A stretch of DNA of 64,000 nucleotides from Petaurus breviceps papuanus (GCA_028583685.1 JAMXIF010001210.1:7389801-7453800); one strand, 5' to 3'. Shown: positions 43,046 to 54,426, numbered from the stretch's first letter. Notes: a model not told the origin generated them from the sequence alone. Translations and numbers: made by a program.

Positions 43046-44384
43046 CAAGTACAATATTCCATGGGCATGTATATAGCCATAGTTCAAACAAACATTCACT
43101 CATATTTTAATGATACATGGAAGAGTTTGATATGTTTATGCTTGTTCAGCATTTTGTCAGAACTAAGCAAAATTATTAAGTTTTAGATTGCTCTAATAGT
43201 TCATTGCTTTGCTCATAAAACCTGAACTCGCAAATCCAACAATAAAAGCACATTTAATACTTTATAGGTACTGTAATTATATAAGCAGTAATTATTGGCA
43301 ATTTTCAGTGATTGCAGGCCTCATGATTCAGGTGATAGCTATCCTTATGTCCTATGTGATAGGACAAAAGTAACAGTTCCATCTTACCAGTGAGAAAGGG
43401 AGGGACCTAGAAACCTAGAATAATATTACCAAAATAACCCAATAACCGGATATATGGAAACAAGCTAGTAATGCACAATCCTAAATTATTAATTCACATG
43501 CATGCCGTATTGTAAGACCTCTGGTGTTCTTATATGAAACATATTTAAAATGTAATAATAATGTAAAAAAGATTTTTACTGTCATGCAGTTTATTAATGA
43601 TTTCTACATTGTAGCTCTTCAGGGCAGGAGCCTAGCTTATTAATATTTTAAGCATTATACAACACTGAATCTGTATAAATAAAAAAGGATAGGAATAATT
43701 ATAAAGTTTAGATACTTAAAAAAAAGAATATCCATTCACACCTGTGATCTTTGGGCTAATGCCCACTTAGCAAGAAAAGAACTAGGAATCAATTTACAAA
43801 TTAATTCTAAAAAAGCAACATCCTCACTAATAATTGGGATAATCAGAAACAGTCTATACTATCTTGCTTCATTTGTAGCATTCAAATACTCTTGCTGACC
43901 TAGGCATCAGAAAGGAAAGCTGTGTTATGTCCTTCAATATATAATGAAGGATTACACAATGTAATTCACTGTAATGGAAGATTATAATATCTAATACATA
44001 TGCATTTTTCCCTCAAAATGGATTTAATACTATTATTCTGGCACATCTCTGCAGAAGACACAATATATTTTCTTAATTCCTTCACTGGTACTGGGATTTA
44101 TACATTTTCTACAAATTTTTCTTTTTTCTTCAGCAAAGAGTGCTTAAGAAAGGTGCCAAATTTATTGCTTTTTTGGTACAAAGCCCTCAGTTTATTCCAA
44201 AGATTGGTGTGACATGGACATTTATGTAGTACTGAGTTGTTAAAAGTACGATTTTTAGGATAGGTTATAGGAAAGTTATCAAATTTCTGTGTCCTCTCTG
44301 AGGCACAAAATTATAGAAATTACAATCTGTGTGAGAAATCACAGATCCTTTAGGTATTGATGTATTTATTTGCTATTGGATACA
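43046..44384. other. No recognised feature
   Basis: AT-rich. Two phenylalanine-rich frames (42998-43186, 44000-44212) have no family signature. No repeat recognised over 1.3 kb. Confidence 0.45.
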
Positions 44385-44490
44385 AAACCACGATGCTCCA
44401 TTTGGCAGGTGAACAAACCAAGGCATCACATAGTTAATAGATTCACCAAAGGTCATTCAGCAATTCATTGCTATAGCCAAATGAGAAACT
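44385..44490 (-). repeat. MIR-type SINE fragment, reversed
   Basis: CTCCATTTGGCAGGTGAACAAACCAAGGCATCACATAGTTAATAGATTCACCAAAGGTCATTCAGC. Confidence 0.65.
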
Positions 44491-45214
44491 GCCACTTAAA
44501 TTAGTAGTAATAAAAGAAATAGCCAAGAACAGATACTTTTATATTAAAACCAGCAACCAGTTTCATGCTAGCCATTTAACTACTCAGCAGGTGCTCAAAT
44601 TATTCCATAGGGAGTCACATTTCTTATGAATAGCTCTGAATATAAATCATTCTTACACTCTCCATTGAAATCTTTACTAAGCTGCAATGAAAATAATTGT
44701 AATCACCCAACATCTCAGAACATTTTAAAACATTTATGTAGCTAGCATAACATCAATTAATGAGTGCTCATCCGCTTAAATGTCAATCTTTCCAATGTCA
44801 TCAATCACATCAAGATGAGACAAACATCATACACAAACACTTGAAATAATTCCACTTGGCTGAAATTCATCTTATGGTGCCTCCCTCTTGATCCTACCAA
44901 GCTGAAAAGATTTCAGGTATGGGCTAGTGATGGATTGTATATCATCCATTGACCAAGGACAAGCCTATTTAAATTAACAGAAATACACATCCAGATTGAC
45001 TATAGTGTAATGGAAACCATAACCATAACTCTTGAAGCCCAGCTACTTTGACATAGAGGGCCTATAGTCTGCATTGTTGGAAGGAATACACACACTAAAG
45101 AAATTGCAGGCCCTTGAAGGAATGAGATTTTAAATATTTCTGTAGTTTTTTATATTTTGTTAATGTTTATCTTATCATCAGTATTGTAAATTAATAAAAG
45201 CTTTGGTATAACAA
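44491..45214. other. No recognised feature
   Basis: Unique-looking AT-rich sequence. Confidence 0.4.
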
Positions 45215-45410
45215 AATGGACACTTGACTTGTGGTAAAATCTGGACTCAACTCCTGGCTTTGCAATTTGCCAGTTTTGTGACTTGGACAATTCACTGAAT
45301 TTGTCTGAACCTCAGTTTCCTCATCTATAAAATGGGGGCAATGACAGTTACTTTCTAATGTCATAAGATTGAAATAATATAAGCTACCTTGAAAATCATG
45401 GGATATATTT
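45215..45410 (+). repeat. MIR-type SINE
   Basis: TGGACACTTGACTTGTGGTAAAATCTGGACTCAACTCCTGGC, GTGACTTGGACAATTCACTGAATTTGTCTGAACCTCAGTTTCCTCATCTATAAAATGGGGGCAATGACAG. Well-preserved centre. Confidence 0.85.
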
Positions 45411-45959
45411 CTAAGTTAGCTACTCTAGAAGTAATTTACTCCATACAGAATCTAAAACTGAATGTCAAAAATTGTTTGTAGATGATGATATGTAATTTGA
45501 GAGAAAAGAAAAAGCAATCAGAAAGATAATAAAATATTAAAAACAAATAAAATTATTAGAATATTTACCCAATTTAAAACAAAATGAGTTATTTATAGTA
45601 ATGAAAGCTTTAAAAAAAAGTCATTACCTTTGCAATTTTTATTTGGACATTTTACTAGTTTTCACATATATATAACCTTTAGAGTAGAAGAATAATAACT
45701 AGTAGAGCTTTGTGAAACACCCCATAAATTATGCACAGCAATCAAATTGTGTAGAAATTTACATTTCTACATGTCCACAAGATTGCTAGAAAACATAAAA
45801 TTTCTAAAGTTTCATATGGTTTCTTTTTCCAATTATACCATCCCAGTGCTGTATCTCATTTGCTCACAGGGCTGTGTTTAAAAAATGAATTATTGTTGAC
45901 CTGTTCTAGTTGCTTGCAAGTCAACTGTAAACTAACCTGTTTTCCTTTTTCTACTCTTA
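45411..45959. other. No recognised feature
   Basis: AT-rich with AAATAATAAAATATTAAAAACAAATAAAATTATT near 45525-45560. Confidence 0.4.
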
Positions 45960-46570
45960 TATCTGTTTCCTTTCCTCCTGCTTTCAAACATATCCATCTT
46001 CTCCCAGCATTAAATTCCCACTAGACCATACCATTCCTTTAAACTGTCATTCTGCTTTTCTCCTCCCTTTTTTAGCCAAAACCATTGAAGAAGCTGTCTA
46101 CCTTTGCTGATTTCTCTTCTCTCACTCACTCTGCAATCACATGCTTTATGGCTTCCAACTTCATTATTCAATGGAAACTGTTCTCTTAAAAATTATAGTG
46201 ACTCCTTAATTGGCAAATATGATGGTCTTTTCTCAGTCCTTTTTCTTCTTGACTTATTTGCTGCATTTGCCACTTTTTCCTCCTAGGTACTTGTTCTCTC
46301 CTTGCTGTATTATCATGGCACTGCTCTAAACTGGTTTGCCTCTTCCTCATCTCATTGTTCTTTTTCTTTCTCTTTTGTTGACTCATCATAGGTGTCATGC
46401 CTTTTACCTCTGAGTATTCAATTAAGGTTCTTTGCAAAGTTCTCTTTTCTTCTTGTGCATTCTTTCTGTTGATAACCTTGCCAATTTCCACAAATTTAAC
46501 TATTATCCCATATGGATGATTTCCAGATCCATTTATTCCATTGGCATAACTTTTGAGAACCCAGAGTGTA
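45960..46570 (+). mobile_element. L2 LINE reverse-transcriptase region
   Basis: GCCAAAACCATTGAAGAAGCTGTCTACC, CTCTCTCACTCACTCTGCAATCACATGC, AAAATTATAGTGACTCCTTAATTGGCAAATATGATGGTCTTTTCTCAGTCC and CACTGCTCTAAACTGGTTTGCC follow the L2 ORF. The plus frame 46104-46286 ends SDSLIGKYDGLFSVLFLLDL, then FAAFA. This compares with the family's '..SLIAKsdGLFSVLiLLDLSAAFDTVDHPLLL': the S-A-A-F-D core of the polymerase palm is recognisable, with its aspartate replaced. The copy is non-functional and the catalytic YADD segment is not legible. Confidence 0.8.
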
Positions 46571-46689
46571 TACCATAATCTGATGAAGCACAGGCATAAA
46601 ACTTTAGTGGAATTACTTTTAAAATGTATTATGCAAATATCTCTTCTACTAGTGTTTTAATGACATTTCCAAGAGCCTATATATTCTCT

Positions 46690-46775
46690 GCATACTTGTC
46701 AGTCTCATTGTTTGTCTTAGATTGTCAGCTTCTATACCTCATATAACATTTTGCAATACCTAGTACTTGCAGTTT
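46690..46775 (+). repeat. Possible L2 3' end
   Basis: TTTGTCTTAGATTGTCAGCTTCTATACCTC, TTTTGCAATACCTAGTACTTGCAG. Weak; it could belong to the L2 upstream with the intervening sequence lost. Confidence 0.4.
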
Positions 46776-46894
46776 GAATGAGTTCCAAATTAATGTGATT
46801 GCATACAGTCTTTTGAAATGACTGTCATGTAGGTGAAATGAACAAAGACAAGTATCAGTTCTTTGCAGTTTTCTATGGCAGGCTATATCTATTT

Positions 46895-46990
46895 CAGAAT
46901 ATTCAATACACATTTATTAGGCATCTGCTAAGCACATGGCATTGCATACTGTTGGATTCAATTCAATTCAACAAAGAGCAAATGCCTAGT
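46895..46990 (-). repeat. L2/MIR-type 3' end, reversed
   Basis: CAGAATATTCAATACACATTTATTAGGCATCTGCTAAGCACATGGCATTGCATACTG. Confidence 0.7.
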
Positions 46991-47499
46991 AAATACTTTG
47001 AATTTTTGGACTCTACCTGTTCCCTCAAAGTTATTTGCTTATTTAAAGTATTTAGCTAATGTTAATTTAAAAATCACACTAATTGAGTACGTCCAATGGA
47101 ACATGCCCTGCGATGAAGAATATTTTGTTTTGGAAAATTTTCTGATAAAAAATTTAAACTATTAAAGGAAAGCATTCATTGTACTATTTTGTTTCCATGA
47201 TATCTTAAAAAAATTTTTAGTTCTAATGTAGTATTTAACTGATTTTATTTCCTTCTTATAGTTCCATATTATTTAATCAGCTTTTGAGTAATAATTCTTA
47301 TGTTTTTATAAGATATTTAATTAGTGTGTTATATAACCTCTTTCTTCTAAGTGATCTTTTTGAGCATTTGAATCAATCATAGTTCATTTTTTATAGGACC
47401 CTAGGATCTTCCAAATGTCACTTTTATTTATAACTAAATGTATCTTCTCTTTAGGAGTAATGATAGAGACTAAATCTGTGGTTTTAATTGGCATAGGAA
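46991..47499. other. No recognised feature
   Basis: AT-rich with no recognised family. Confidence 0.4.
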
Positions 47500-47685
47500 A
47501 CACCCTTAACTAGTGCTACTCTGCCCCTTCTCTGAAACTAGCAGTTGTCGAGACCTTCTTAGAGCATGGAGAGGTTAATTGCTTTGCTTACCATTATACA
47601 ACCAATATGTGTCATAGGCACAGCTTGAACGTGGAGTCCTCCTGGCTTTGTAGCCCGCTCACTTTCTATTACACCACACTGTTTA
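47500..47685 (-). repeat. MAR1-type CORE-SINE, reversed
   Basis: AACTAGTGCTACTCTGCCCCTTCTCTGAAACTAGCAGTTGTCGAGACC, GGAGAGGTTAATTGCTTTGC, ATATGTGTCATAGGCACAGCTTGAACGTGGAGTCCTCCTGGC and TTCTATTACACCACACTG. Confidence 0.75.
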
Positions 47686-49196
47686 TCAAATCTTCTGTTT
47701 ATGGGCCAGAAATTCCTCTTTGTAACCCTGACTCTTTCAGATTCTCATTCATTGCTATTTTAGAAAATGACAGAGATATCATGATGTAGAAAATGCTGGG
47801 TAGTTCATGCAAAGAACTTCAAACCATTCAACAGAGGTGACCCTGTTATCTTTGGGAAAGATAGCTGTTTAAGGGGATAATAATCTTGTAAAATTACATT
47901 CACTAGTTCAGGGGAAAAGTCAGCACCCTGAACTTCAGAGAAAATGCAGAGAAATAAAGACCAACAGACAGGGCTCTGACTGCCTGAATCAACTATGCAC
48001 TTTACATATATCTCTGGATTGAGAAAGCCTTTACATCTAAGCAGTCAGGCAGCTCTGAACATGTGGCCATCTCAACCAGGGAATCACAAGATCCTTCTCA
48101 TAACTAAGCACTCAAAGCAAAATACCAATTCAGAGTATATACACACTTCACAGAACCAGAAGCCCTCACAACCCTCACAACTCTGTGCCTAATTAGAAAT
48201 TAGCAAAAGATGTAAAAGCCTTCCTACAAACAAGCCTTCCCTAAACAAGCTTCCCTTAACTGACTCCATGGGAGGCCTATTAATGGGCAGAGAAAATCTT
48301 ATATTCATTAACATTACAACCATATCACTGCCTCAATACATGCTTGAAAATGTTTTGTTCATATGCAACACGTCTTTTCATCAGGCCACATCTCTGATGA
48401 TCCTATTTTGGAACTTCATTATTATCTTTACTGTAAAACTGAATTTGCTGTAATCTAAGTCCATCATAGACTCCATTAGATCAGACCTAGATACTGAAGT
48501 ACCAAGAGGATCCAATTAGGTCATGGTTCACATGTAAGATGGTCCCTTGGCATGGATCCAGTTGGCCTTAAGTCAGCTAACCCTGTGTAAAACTGCTCTA
48601 TGTTCATAGTAGCAGCTTCTGGCAACAGTAATTTTATGCTTATTTTTTAAAGCTAAAATGCAGCAAGTGACAATAGGTTTTGTCTACAATCATTTTTCTT
48701 CTCGTAAAGATAGATGATATTACTTTGCCCTATAGACAAAGGAAAAAAGATTAGAGGAATAATAATGAGTGGTTACAAGCAGATAGGCATGATAGATAAT
48801 TTCAGGGCTATTTCTAAACCTGGTAAATCCCAAGTTTTAAGATTTTTTGTTACCATAATGGAAAGAATTATTCAAATAATTTCTTTGAATCTATCACTTT
48901 CTTCCCAAAAGTTTGAGCTGCTTACATCTTTTCCCAAGTAAAATAATAATTTAAAAAGGACATAGGTTGCAGAAGAATTATCAGTGTTATCTTTAGGAAA
49001 TTGTTGAAGTGCTTTTCCTCCCCTCATCAATACAGGGCACCAAAAAATATAATGGATCAGACTTTATGGAACTAAAAAATGCAAGGAAAGGATTAGGAAC
49101 AAGAAGGGAGAGACTCCTCAAGGAGACAGATCGATACTGGAAGTGAGATGATGCCTTATTCCTGCCAGTGATTCACAAAGAAACTAGAAAACAGAT
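47686..49196. other. No recognised feature; part is strand-biased
   Basis: From about 47930 to 48260 the plus strand is A/C-rich and G-poor (AGACCAACAGACAGGGCTCTGACTGCC, AAGCCCTCACAACCCTCACAAC). It could be a degraded LTR or other repeat, but I cannot place it. The remainder is AT-rich. Confidence 0.4.
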
Positions 49197-49332
49197 TTTT
49201 TTTAATTTTGGAGGGCAGTTGGGGTTGACTTGCCCAAAGTCACACAGCTAGTGAAGTATCTAAGGTCAGATTTGAACACAGGTCCTCCTGACTCCAGGGC
49301 CAGTGCTCACTGCACCACCTACCCAGCCCTAG
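49197..49332 (-). repeat. A-tailed marsupial SINE (WSINE1-like)
   Basis: TTTTGGAGGGCAGTTGGGGTTGACTTGCCCAAAGTCACACAGCTAGTG, CAGATTTGAACACAGGTCCTCCTGACTCCAGGGCCAGTGCTCACTGCACCACCTACC. ACAGATTTT lies on both sides as target duplication. Confidence 0.9.
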
Positions 49333-49589
49333 ACTACAGATTTTAACTCCTATAGCTGTCATCACTGTCATCATATACTTGCTTGTCTTCTTATGCTAAG
49401 AATGGTAAAATCAGTAGGAAAATGATTAGACAAACAACAGGGACAATCTACTCCACATACCTTCTCCTGATCCCTTCCTTTCTAATTGATTGCTCTTCTT
49501 CAATTCCCATTATATACTTGACCTTGCCTGTCTCTTGGGGTTGTTGCCTTCTTGAATATGTAGCACATATCAGAGACCAAAGACATTTC
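49333..49589. other. No recognised feature
   Basis: Overlapping frames on both strands (49383-49652, 49448-49678) extend into the hAT element and have no domain. Confidence 0.4.
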
Positions 49590-49780
49590 TGGGGGTTATT
49601 AATCTGTTTTGTGTGTGTGGGTGAGTCATGGACCCCATTGGCAGTCTGGTGAAACTTATATCTCCTTCTAAGAATCATGTTTTTACATGTATAAAAATAG
49701 TATTAGAAAGGAAAGCATATACATTGAAATATAGTTATTAAAACAAAGAAAAGTTCACACATCTCAGGTTAAGAACTCCT
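49590..49780. mobile_element. Non-autonomous hAT-type DNA element
   Basis: The left end TGGGGGTTATTAATCTGTTTTGTGTG and the right end CACACATCTCAGGTTAAGAACTCCT are imperfect inverted termini of the 'CAGGGGTTCTTAACCT' kind. The interior has GAGTCATGGACCCCATTGGCAGTCTGGTGAAAC and ATTGAAATATAGTTATTAAAACAAAG, which I recognise from other mammals. No transposase. Confidence 0.65.
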
Positions 49781-50104
49781 TTCAACTATTTTTTCACATC
49801 AAGGCAAGTGTTAATACAAATTTCACTTAATTCAAAGTAAAATTCCATAAAGAGAGGAAAAAATAGAGATTGATTGTGGTTGCTGTCATATATAGAATTC
49901 AAATAAGTGTGCAAATGTAAATGTTAGTGCTATAATAGGGAAGAAGGATTAGAAAACAAGAAATATGGTGTAGTTTTGGGTTATTTCAAAATCATTCCCT
50001 TTTACGCTTCTGGATTGGCATGTCACAAATTTTATTTTAGAAGTTTTCTTTTGGAAACACTTTCATGACCCTTCTAATAACTAGTTCCAACATCCCTCCC
50101 CCTG
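49781..50104. other. No recognised feature
   Basis: AT-rich, no family recognised. Confidence 0.4.
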
Positions 50105-50230
50105 CCCCTTTTTATACCCAAGATGTTGTGACTTGTTCAAAGTCATTGAGGAAATAAGCCCTGAACCTACAATTTAAACCCACATCTTCAAACTATAAAT
50201 TTGGTTCTATTCCTATTGTATCATAGAAGA
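50105..50230 (-). repeat. MIR-type SINE fragment, reversed
   Basis: CCTTTTTATACCCAAGATGTTGTGACTTGTTCAAAGTCATTGAGGAAATAAGCCCTGAACCTACAATTTAAACCCACATCTTC and TTCTATTCCTATTGTATCAT. Confidence 0.65.
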
Positions 50231-50584
50231 AATTTGAAGCTACACTCTGGAAAGGTAGAGGACAACTCTTTTAGATTACTCTGACTTTGACTGCTGCAGT
50301 GAAGACATCCTTCCAATTATCCCCCTTTGCTTCATTTCTGTGAGTTCAAGGTTTTTAGATTTTCTGACTTCCTCTCCAGACTCAGCTTGCACTGACGTAG
50401 TTCATCACCAGTTAGTAGACAATTTTCCTCAACTGCTGGTGGCTGCCATTCTTCTTGTAACCTTCCTGATCTTAGCAAGGCTAGTCCTTGAATACTCAAA
50501 GTTGTTTCATCTGGGGAGGAGCTGTCCTGGCCTGTGTTTTGCTGTCATAGCCTTGAAGAAGGCAGGGTCACTTCCACATTCTGA
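50231..50584. other. No recognised feature
   Basis: Holds most of a 108-codon frame (50340-50666) that opens with GTG rather than ATG and reads into a MIR3. It has a leucine-rich hydrophobic stretch (QLLVAAILLVTFLILARLVL) but no family match or gene context. Treated as chance. Confidence 0.5.
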
Positions 50585-50705
50585 TGAGACATTAAAGAAA
50601 AACTTGAATCCAGGAGTCCTCCAGACAGGCATGGGTCTCAGCTATAAAAGGAAGGAGTTGAATTAGAAAATTCCTAAGATTTCTTTTAGATCTATGTCAT
50701 CTGCT
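50585..50705 (+). repeat. MIR3 (Ther-2) SINE 3' half
   Basis: AGACAGGCATGGGTCTCAGCTATAAAAGGAAGGAGTTGAATTAGAAAATTCCTAAGATTTCTTTTAGATCTATG. Confidence 0.65.
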
Positions 50706-53067
50706 ACTACAGACACTAGAAAAATGTGGGTCAATCAGAATAAATCAAGATTTCATTTGACATTTTCAAGCTTCTTGTTGTTTTCATATGACCTCTGCAA
50801 TGTGCTTATTTAATGCTGATATGTTCCTGTGAAAGAAATTTGTAAGCAGTGAAACATTACAGAAATGCAAAGTTTCTGTGTTATTGTGACCTTTATTATT
50901 AGAAGGTCATTTAATCTTACATACCAGAGAGAAGATAAACAAATAGCTAAGGGAACATTTCCTTATAGAACCTTAAGTATATTATGTTGGTGTTTCCTCA
51001 TTTTACTGTATAATATTTGTATCTTATTTTTGAATCTTTATTCATTTATTTATAATTATATTACAATTTTGTGCCTTTGATTTTTATTTTACACAAATTG
51101 AGAAAATCAAGTGTACAACACCTATTTAAGCTCTCTTTGGGAATATGAAAATTGTAACTATCACCGTTAAACCACTCATGAGAGTGCAAATCTTGGGAGT
51201 GGGATGGTATTAAGCGAAAATTTCAAGTAAACTATAGACAGTTGATTTTAGCAGCTCATTTCCTGATAAGGAGGGGGACAAACTGTGTTTCACTTTTCAG
51301 TTCTTCTCTATGAACCAATATTAGTTTTGTGGACCAGTAAGGCATAAATGCCACTTCCAACTCAAATTCTTTAATTACTTTGCATTTTATTTTTAGTAGT
51401 ATCCTAGAAAATAAGAGCAGAATTGTCAACTTCCTTTTACTAAAAATTAATTGATGAGGCTTTAGTAATATGTCCTATATTTATTTTTTTCCAATCAAAG
51501 ATGATTTTCTTCACTTAATAAAGTGGTTGGTCATATATAAAAACAAATGTTGCCCAGGTACAGTTTCCTTTGGAATTGAAAATAATACATAAAGCTGTGA
51601 AGGCAGAAATTTTCCTAAAGGTAGTGATATGTTTTCAGAAAAGGATCCTCTAACTAAAGTATAAATAGAAATTTCCTTTGCTCAGCTATTTCCCAAAAGC
51701 TATTGTATATCTTTGGGTATAGCATCCCATTCTGTTATTATAAAATACATATTGAACTCCCCACCTAACTGAGTATTTCATTTAAATTCACATAAAAAAG
51801 TCCAACAGGTACAATATATTAACCCAATATGCTCATATAAATCTTGCACAACAAATTTTACTACCCCCTTTCAGGTATTTTTAAAGTAAATTTATCTGTC
51901 AGTAAATCTATCATAGCTGAGTGGGCTAGCTACGTAAGCTGTTTATATTTATATCAGCATATCATCTTTCAGTTAGATCTCAAAGACTAGCATTTTTCAA
52001 TCATAAATATGTAAATAATAGCAAGGAAAACAATTCTTTTTGGGGGGCTCCTTATTTTTAGATTATATTATGGAATGATTTATGAATTACTAGTTACAAT
52101 GAATGTATTTTCTATTTAAAAAAAAGAGAATTCACCACTAATTCCTCCCTTCCCTCTTCTTGCTTTTTTTTTTTTGTACTTAGTACATTCTCTCAGTACC
52201 AAGATTCTCTCCTTGCATTTAACTGCCAGATGTTGTCTTAGGAAAGCCATATTGGTTTCCATTACCTTCAGAAAACTGACTTTAGGTGGAAATGAATGTT
52301 TTAATTATGTAATTATGCCTGCCTGAATTATTGTCATTTTGTGCTTAAATACTGTTAATTCCTTCCTATATATCCACTGCCATATTGGAAGAGTTGTACC
52401 TTTCAAAATGAAAAGCACAGGGATACAACAACTGAGTGGCTGATCGAAGTTGTTTTGCTTGACTCTTTAATTGTTAGCTCCAATTGTGAAGTGTCTTAGT
52501 CAAGTGGGGAGTCTGAACTTCTTGCTGGGAGAGCCTCTTGCTTTCAAGCAGAAAAATAGGGAAGATGTCACAGGCCTTTAGCACAAGGTAATCAACTACA
52601 TTCATCCCTTCTATACTCCTATTGCCACACCAAGGAGAGGGAGAAATAATACAGGTTAACTGGAAAGGGTAATTTGGTACCTTAGGCAAGCTGCTGGAAT
52701 TGATCCAACCAGTCATAGGCCAGTCCACTTGCCTTAAGTTGCTGCTCTAGAACTGGATAAGAATTTTGATGAGGTGTTACAATAACACTGTGACTCAATC
52801 AATCTGCAAATCATTCTCATAAACTGCCACAGATAGGGTCGCAATTGCTGTCATTTACTTTTTATAGGGTTCCGCATGGGAGGAAGAAAAAGCAGCTTCT
52901 GTGTTCATTAAGAGTTTGTGGCCAGTGGGGTTGGCCAGTACTGCCTTCATTAATTGTCTGATTTAAAGAGACCTTTATTCTATACTGTAACTCAAAAATA
53001 CTGATAGGATGACTGTTTGATCCAAGCATTTTAAAGTGATTTTGTATTTAAGCATGAAAAGCATATT
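50706..53067. other. Longest stretch without a recognised repeat
   Basis: About 2.36 kb with no repeat family I can name. The 71-codon frame 50865-51080 and 84-codon minus frame 52474-52728 show no domain. From about 52430 to 52960 it is less AT-rich and looks like unique sequence. Confidence 0.45.
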
Positions 53068-53225
53068 CATTTGATCCACAAATGTTTATTGAGTGTCTAC
53101 TATGAACAATGTGCAATCTGAAGTGCTGAAAAGGACAAAGAGTTCTACAAGGCATGTCCTTGCTCTCTAAGGATCTTAAAGGAGATAAGATGTACACAGA
53201 TGACATATTTCAGTACTCTAAAGAC
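53068..53225 (-). repeat. L2 LINE 3' end, reversed
   Basis: CACAAATGTTTATTGAGTGTCTACTATGAACAATGTGCAATC, AAGGACAAAGAG, TCCTTGCTCTCTAAGGATCTTAAAGGAG. Confidence 0.78.
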
Positions 53226-53589
53226 GTATTATTATTTCACAGGAGCTTAGTCACAACCTTTTGACATCTTGGCAAATGATCTTTGGGCATCATGGCTTTA
53301 AAAATAGTCACCCTGTGTTCATTTGCTTTATAAGCTTCTTACTTAGATAGGCTGGTCCTTGGATGATACACATACAGTTCATCACCAGGCCCGTACTTGG
53401 AATCTTTTCTGCCTAATAGTGACAGAGTTTGTGCTTTGTGGATACAGTCTTTGAGAGCCCAGGGTTATAGTCTTTGTGAGCACAGGGTCATTTCCATACC
53501 ACAACTGAGGCATTTGAATCTAATCTTAGTGAAAGATACAGATGCCATCAGAATAGGAAAGAATCGTTCATACCATTTCTTGCTCTTGT
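53226..53589. other. No recognised feature
   Basis: Contains a small direct repeat: TCTTTGAGAGCCCAGGGTTATAG near 53447 and TCTTTGTGAGCACAGGGTCATTT near 53471. A 76-codon frame spans it without a domain. Confidence 0.45.
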
Positions 53590-53830
53590 ATTCTTCCTCT
53601 TCAGTTATCTGGATCCTGCCTGTCTGACCTCTTTATCCCTTATTCAAGACCCAGTTTAGCCCAACACAGCCTCTATGAATCAATATCTAACTGAAACAAT
53701 CCTTAGCTCTCCTCTCTCTGGACTCGTGACACCAGTAGGAAGCATCATACATTTTGTATTCATGTGTTATGGAATTGCCTTGTAATTCTTAATGGCATAA
53801 CTAAATTACACACAGCATGAGGGAAGAACC
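53590..53830 (+). repeat. Possible L2 LINE 3' region
   Basis: CTTATTCAAGACCCAGTTTAGCCC, CACAGCCTCTATGAATC, CTCTCCTCTCTCTGGACTCG and TTGTATTCATGTGTTATGG follow a loose L2 3' UTR order. Confidence 0.4.
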
Positions 53831-53879
53831 AAGTTATATTTCTTGTTTTAACTTCTAATGTAGTTTTGGGTGTGTTGTG

Positions 53880-54110
53880 TTGTTGTGTTTGTCCTTTGTT
53901 TTTGAAGAGGACCTTGGCATCAGAGAAATGATGACATGACTTGAATTCTTTGTTTGAGTGAGGGAGGGCTATTCAAAGCAACCAGCCTCACTTTCTCCTC
54001 CAGAGCCATCTGGATCCAGTGACTAGATATTTATTAGGATGACTGGAGATGACCCAGGATGCAATGGGAAACTCTGGCCCTTTTAGGCTAAGGACTTTTC
54101 AGGACTCACT
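53880..54110 (+). repeat. Marsupial interspersed repeat of uncertain class (copy 2)
   Basis: TGTTGTGTTTGTCCTTTGTTTTTGAAGAGGACC, GCATCAGAGAAATGATGACATGACTTG, GTGAGGGAGGGCTATTCAAAGCAACCAGCCTCACTTTCTCCTCCAGAGCCATCTGGATCCAGTGACTAGATAT and GGATGACTGGAGATGACCCAGGATGCAATGGGAAACTCTGGCCCTTTTAGGC. Extends further right than the copy at 34145-34400. Confidence 0.78.
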
Positions 54111-54284
54111 TATAGTGAGTCCAGTGAGTCCAGAGGGAAAAAGAAAATCAAGCTGGGAGGAGGGTAAGACCCTCAGCATTGCTGTTCCCAAGATAAAGTT
54201 GCCATTGACATTCACTGAATGACTACTTGTTGATTGATTGAATAAAACAAGCTCAAGCACAAATGTTACAGGTGAATTTTTGGT

Positions 54285-54338
54285 CATACAAGATGCTTCA
54301 CATTTAGGTTTCCATATGTGTATATGTGTGTGTATGTA

Positions 54339-54397
<59 letters not shown>

Positions 54398-54426
54398 GGA
54401 AACCTAAATGTGAAGCATCTTGTATG
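54285..54426. repeat. Perfect 33-bp inverted repeat around a (TG)n/(TA)n core
   Basis: The left arm 54285-54317 (with AGATGCTTCACATTTAGG) is the exact reverse complement of the right arm 54394-54426 (with CCTAAATGTGAAGCATCT). The 76-nt spacer is TG- and TA-repeats, which can also pair. No transposon terminus or target-site pattern is evident, so an inverted template-switch duplication is more likely than a MITE. The frames here (54099-54480) encode only repeat-driven YIYIYI and THTHTH runs. Confidence 0.95.

Noticed and set aside
50340-50666. 108-codon frame with a hydrophobic leucine-rich stretch, possibly a membrane protein
   Set aside because: It opens with GTG, has no Kozak or exon context, and its end reads through a MIR3 SINE.
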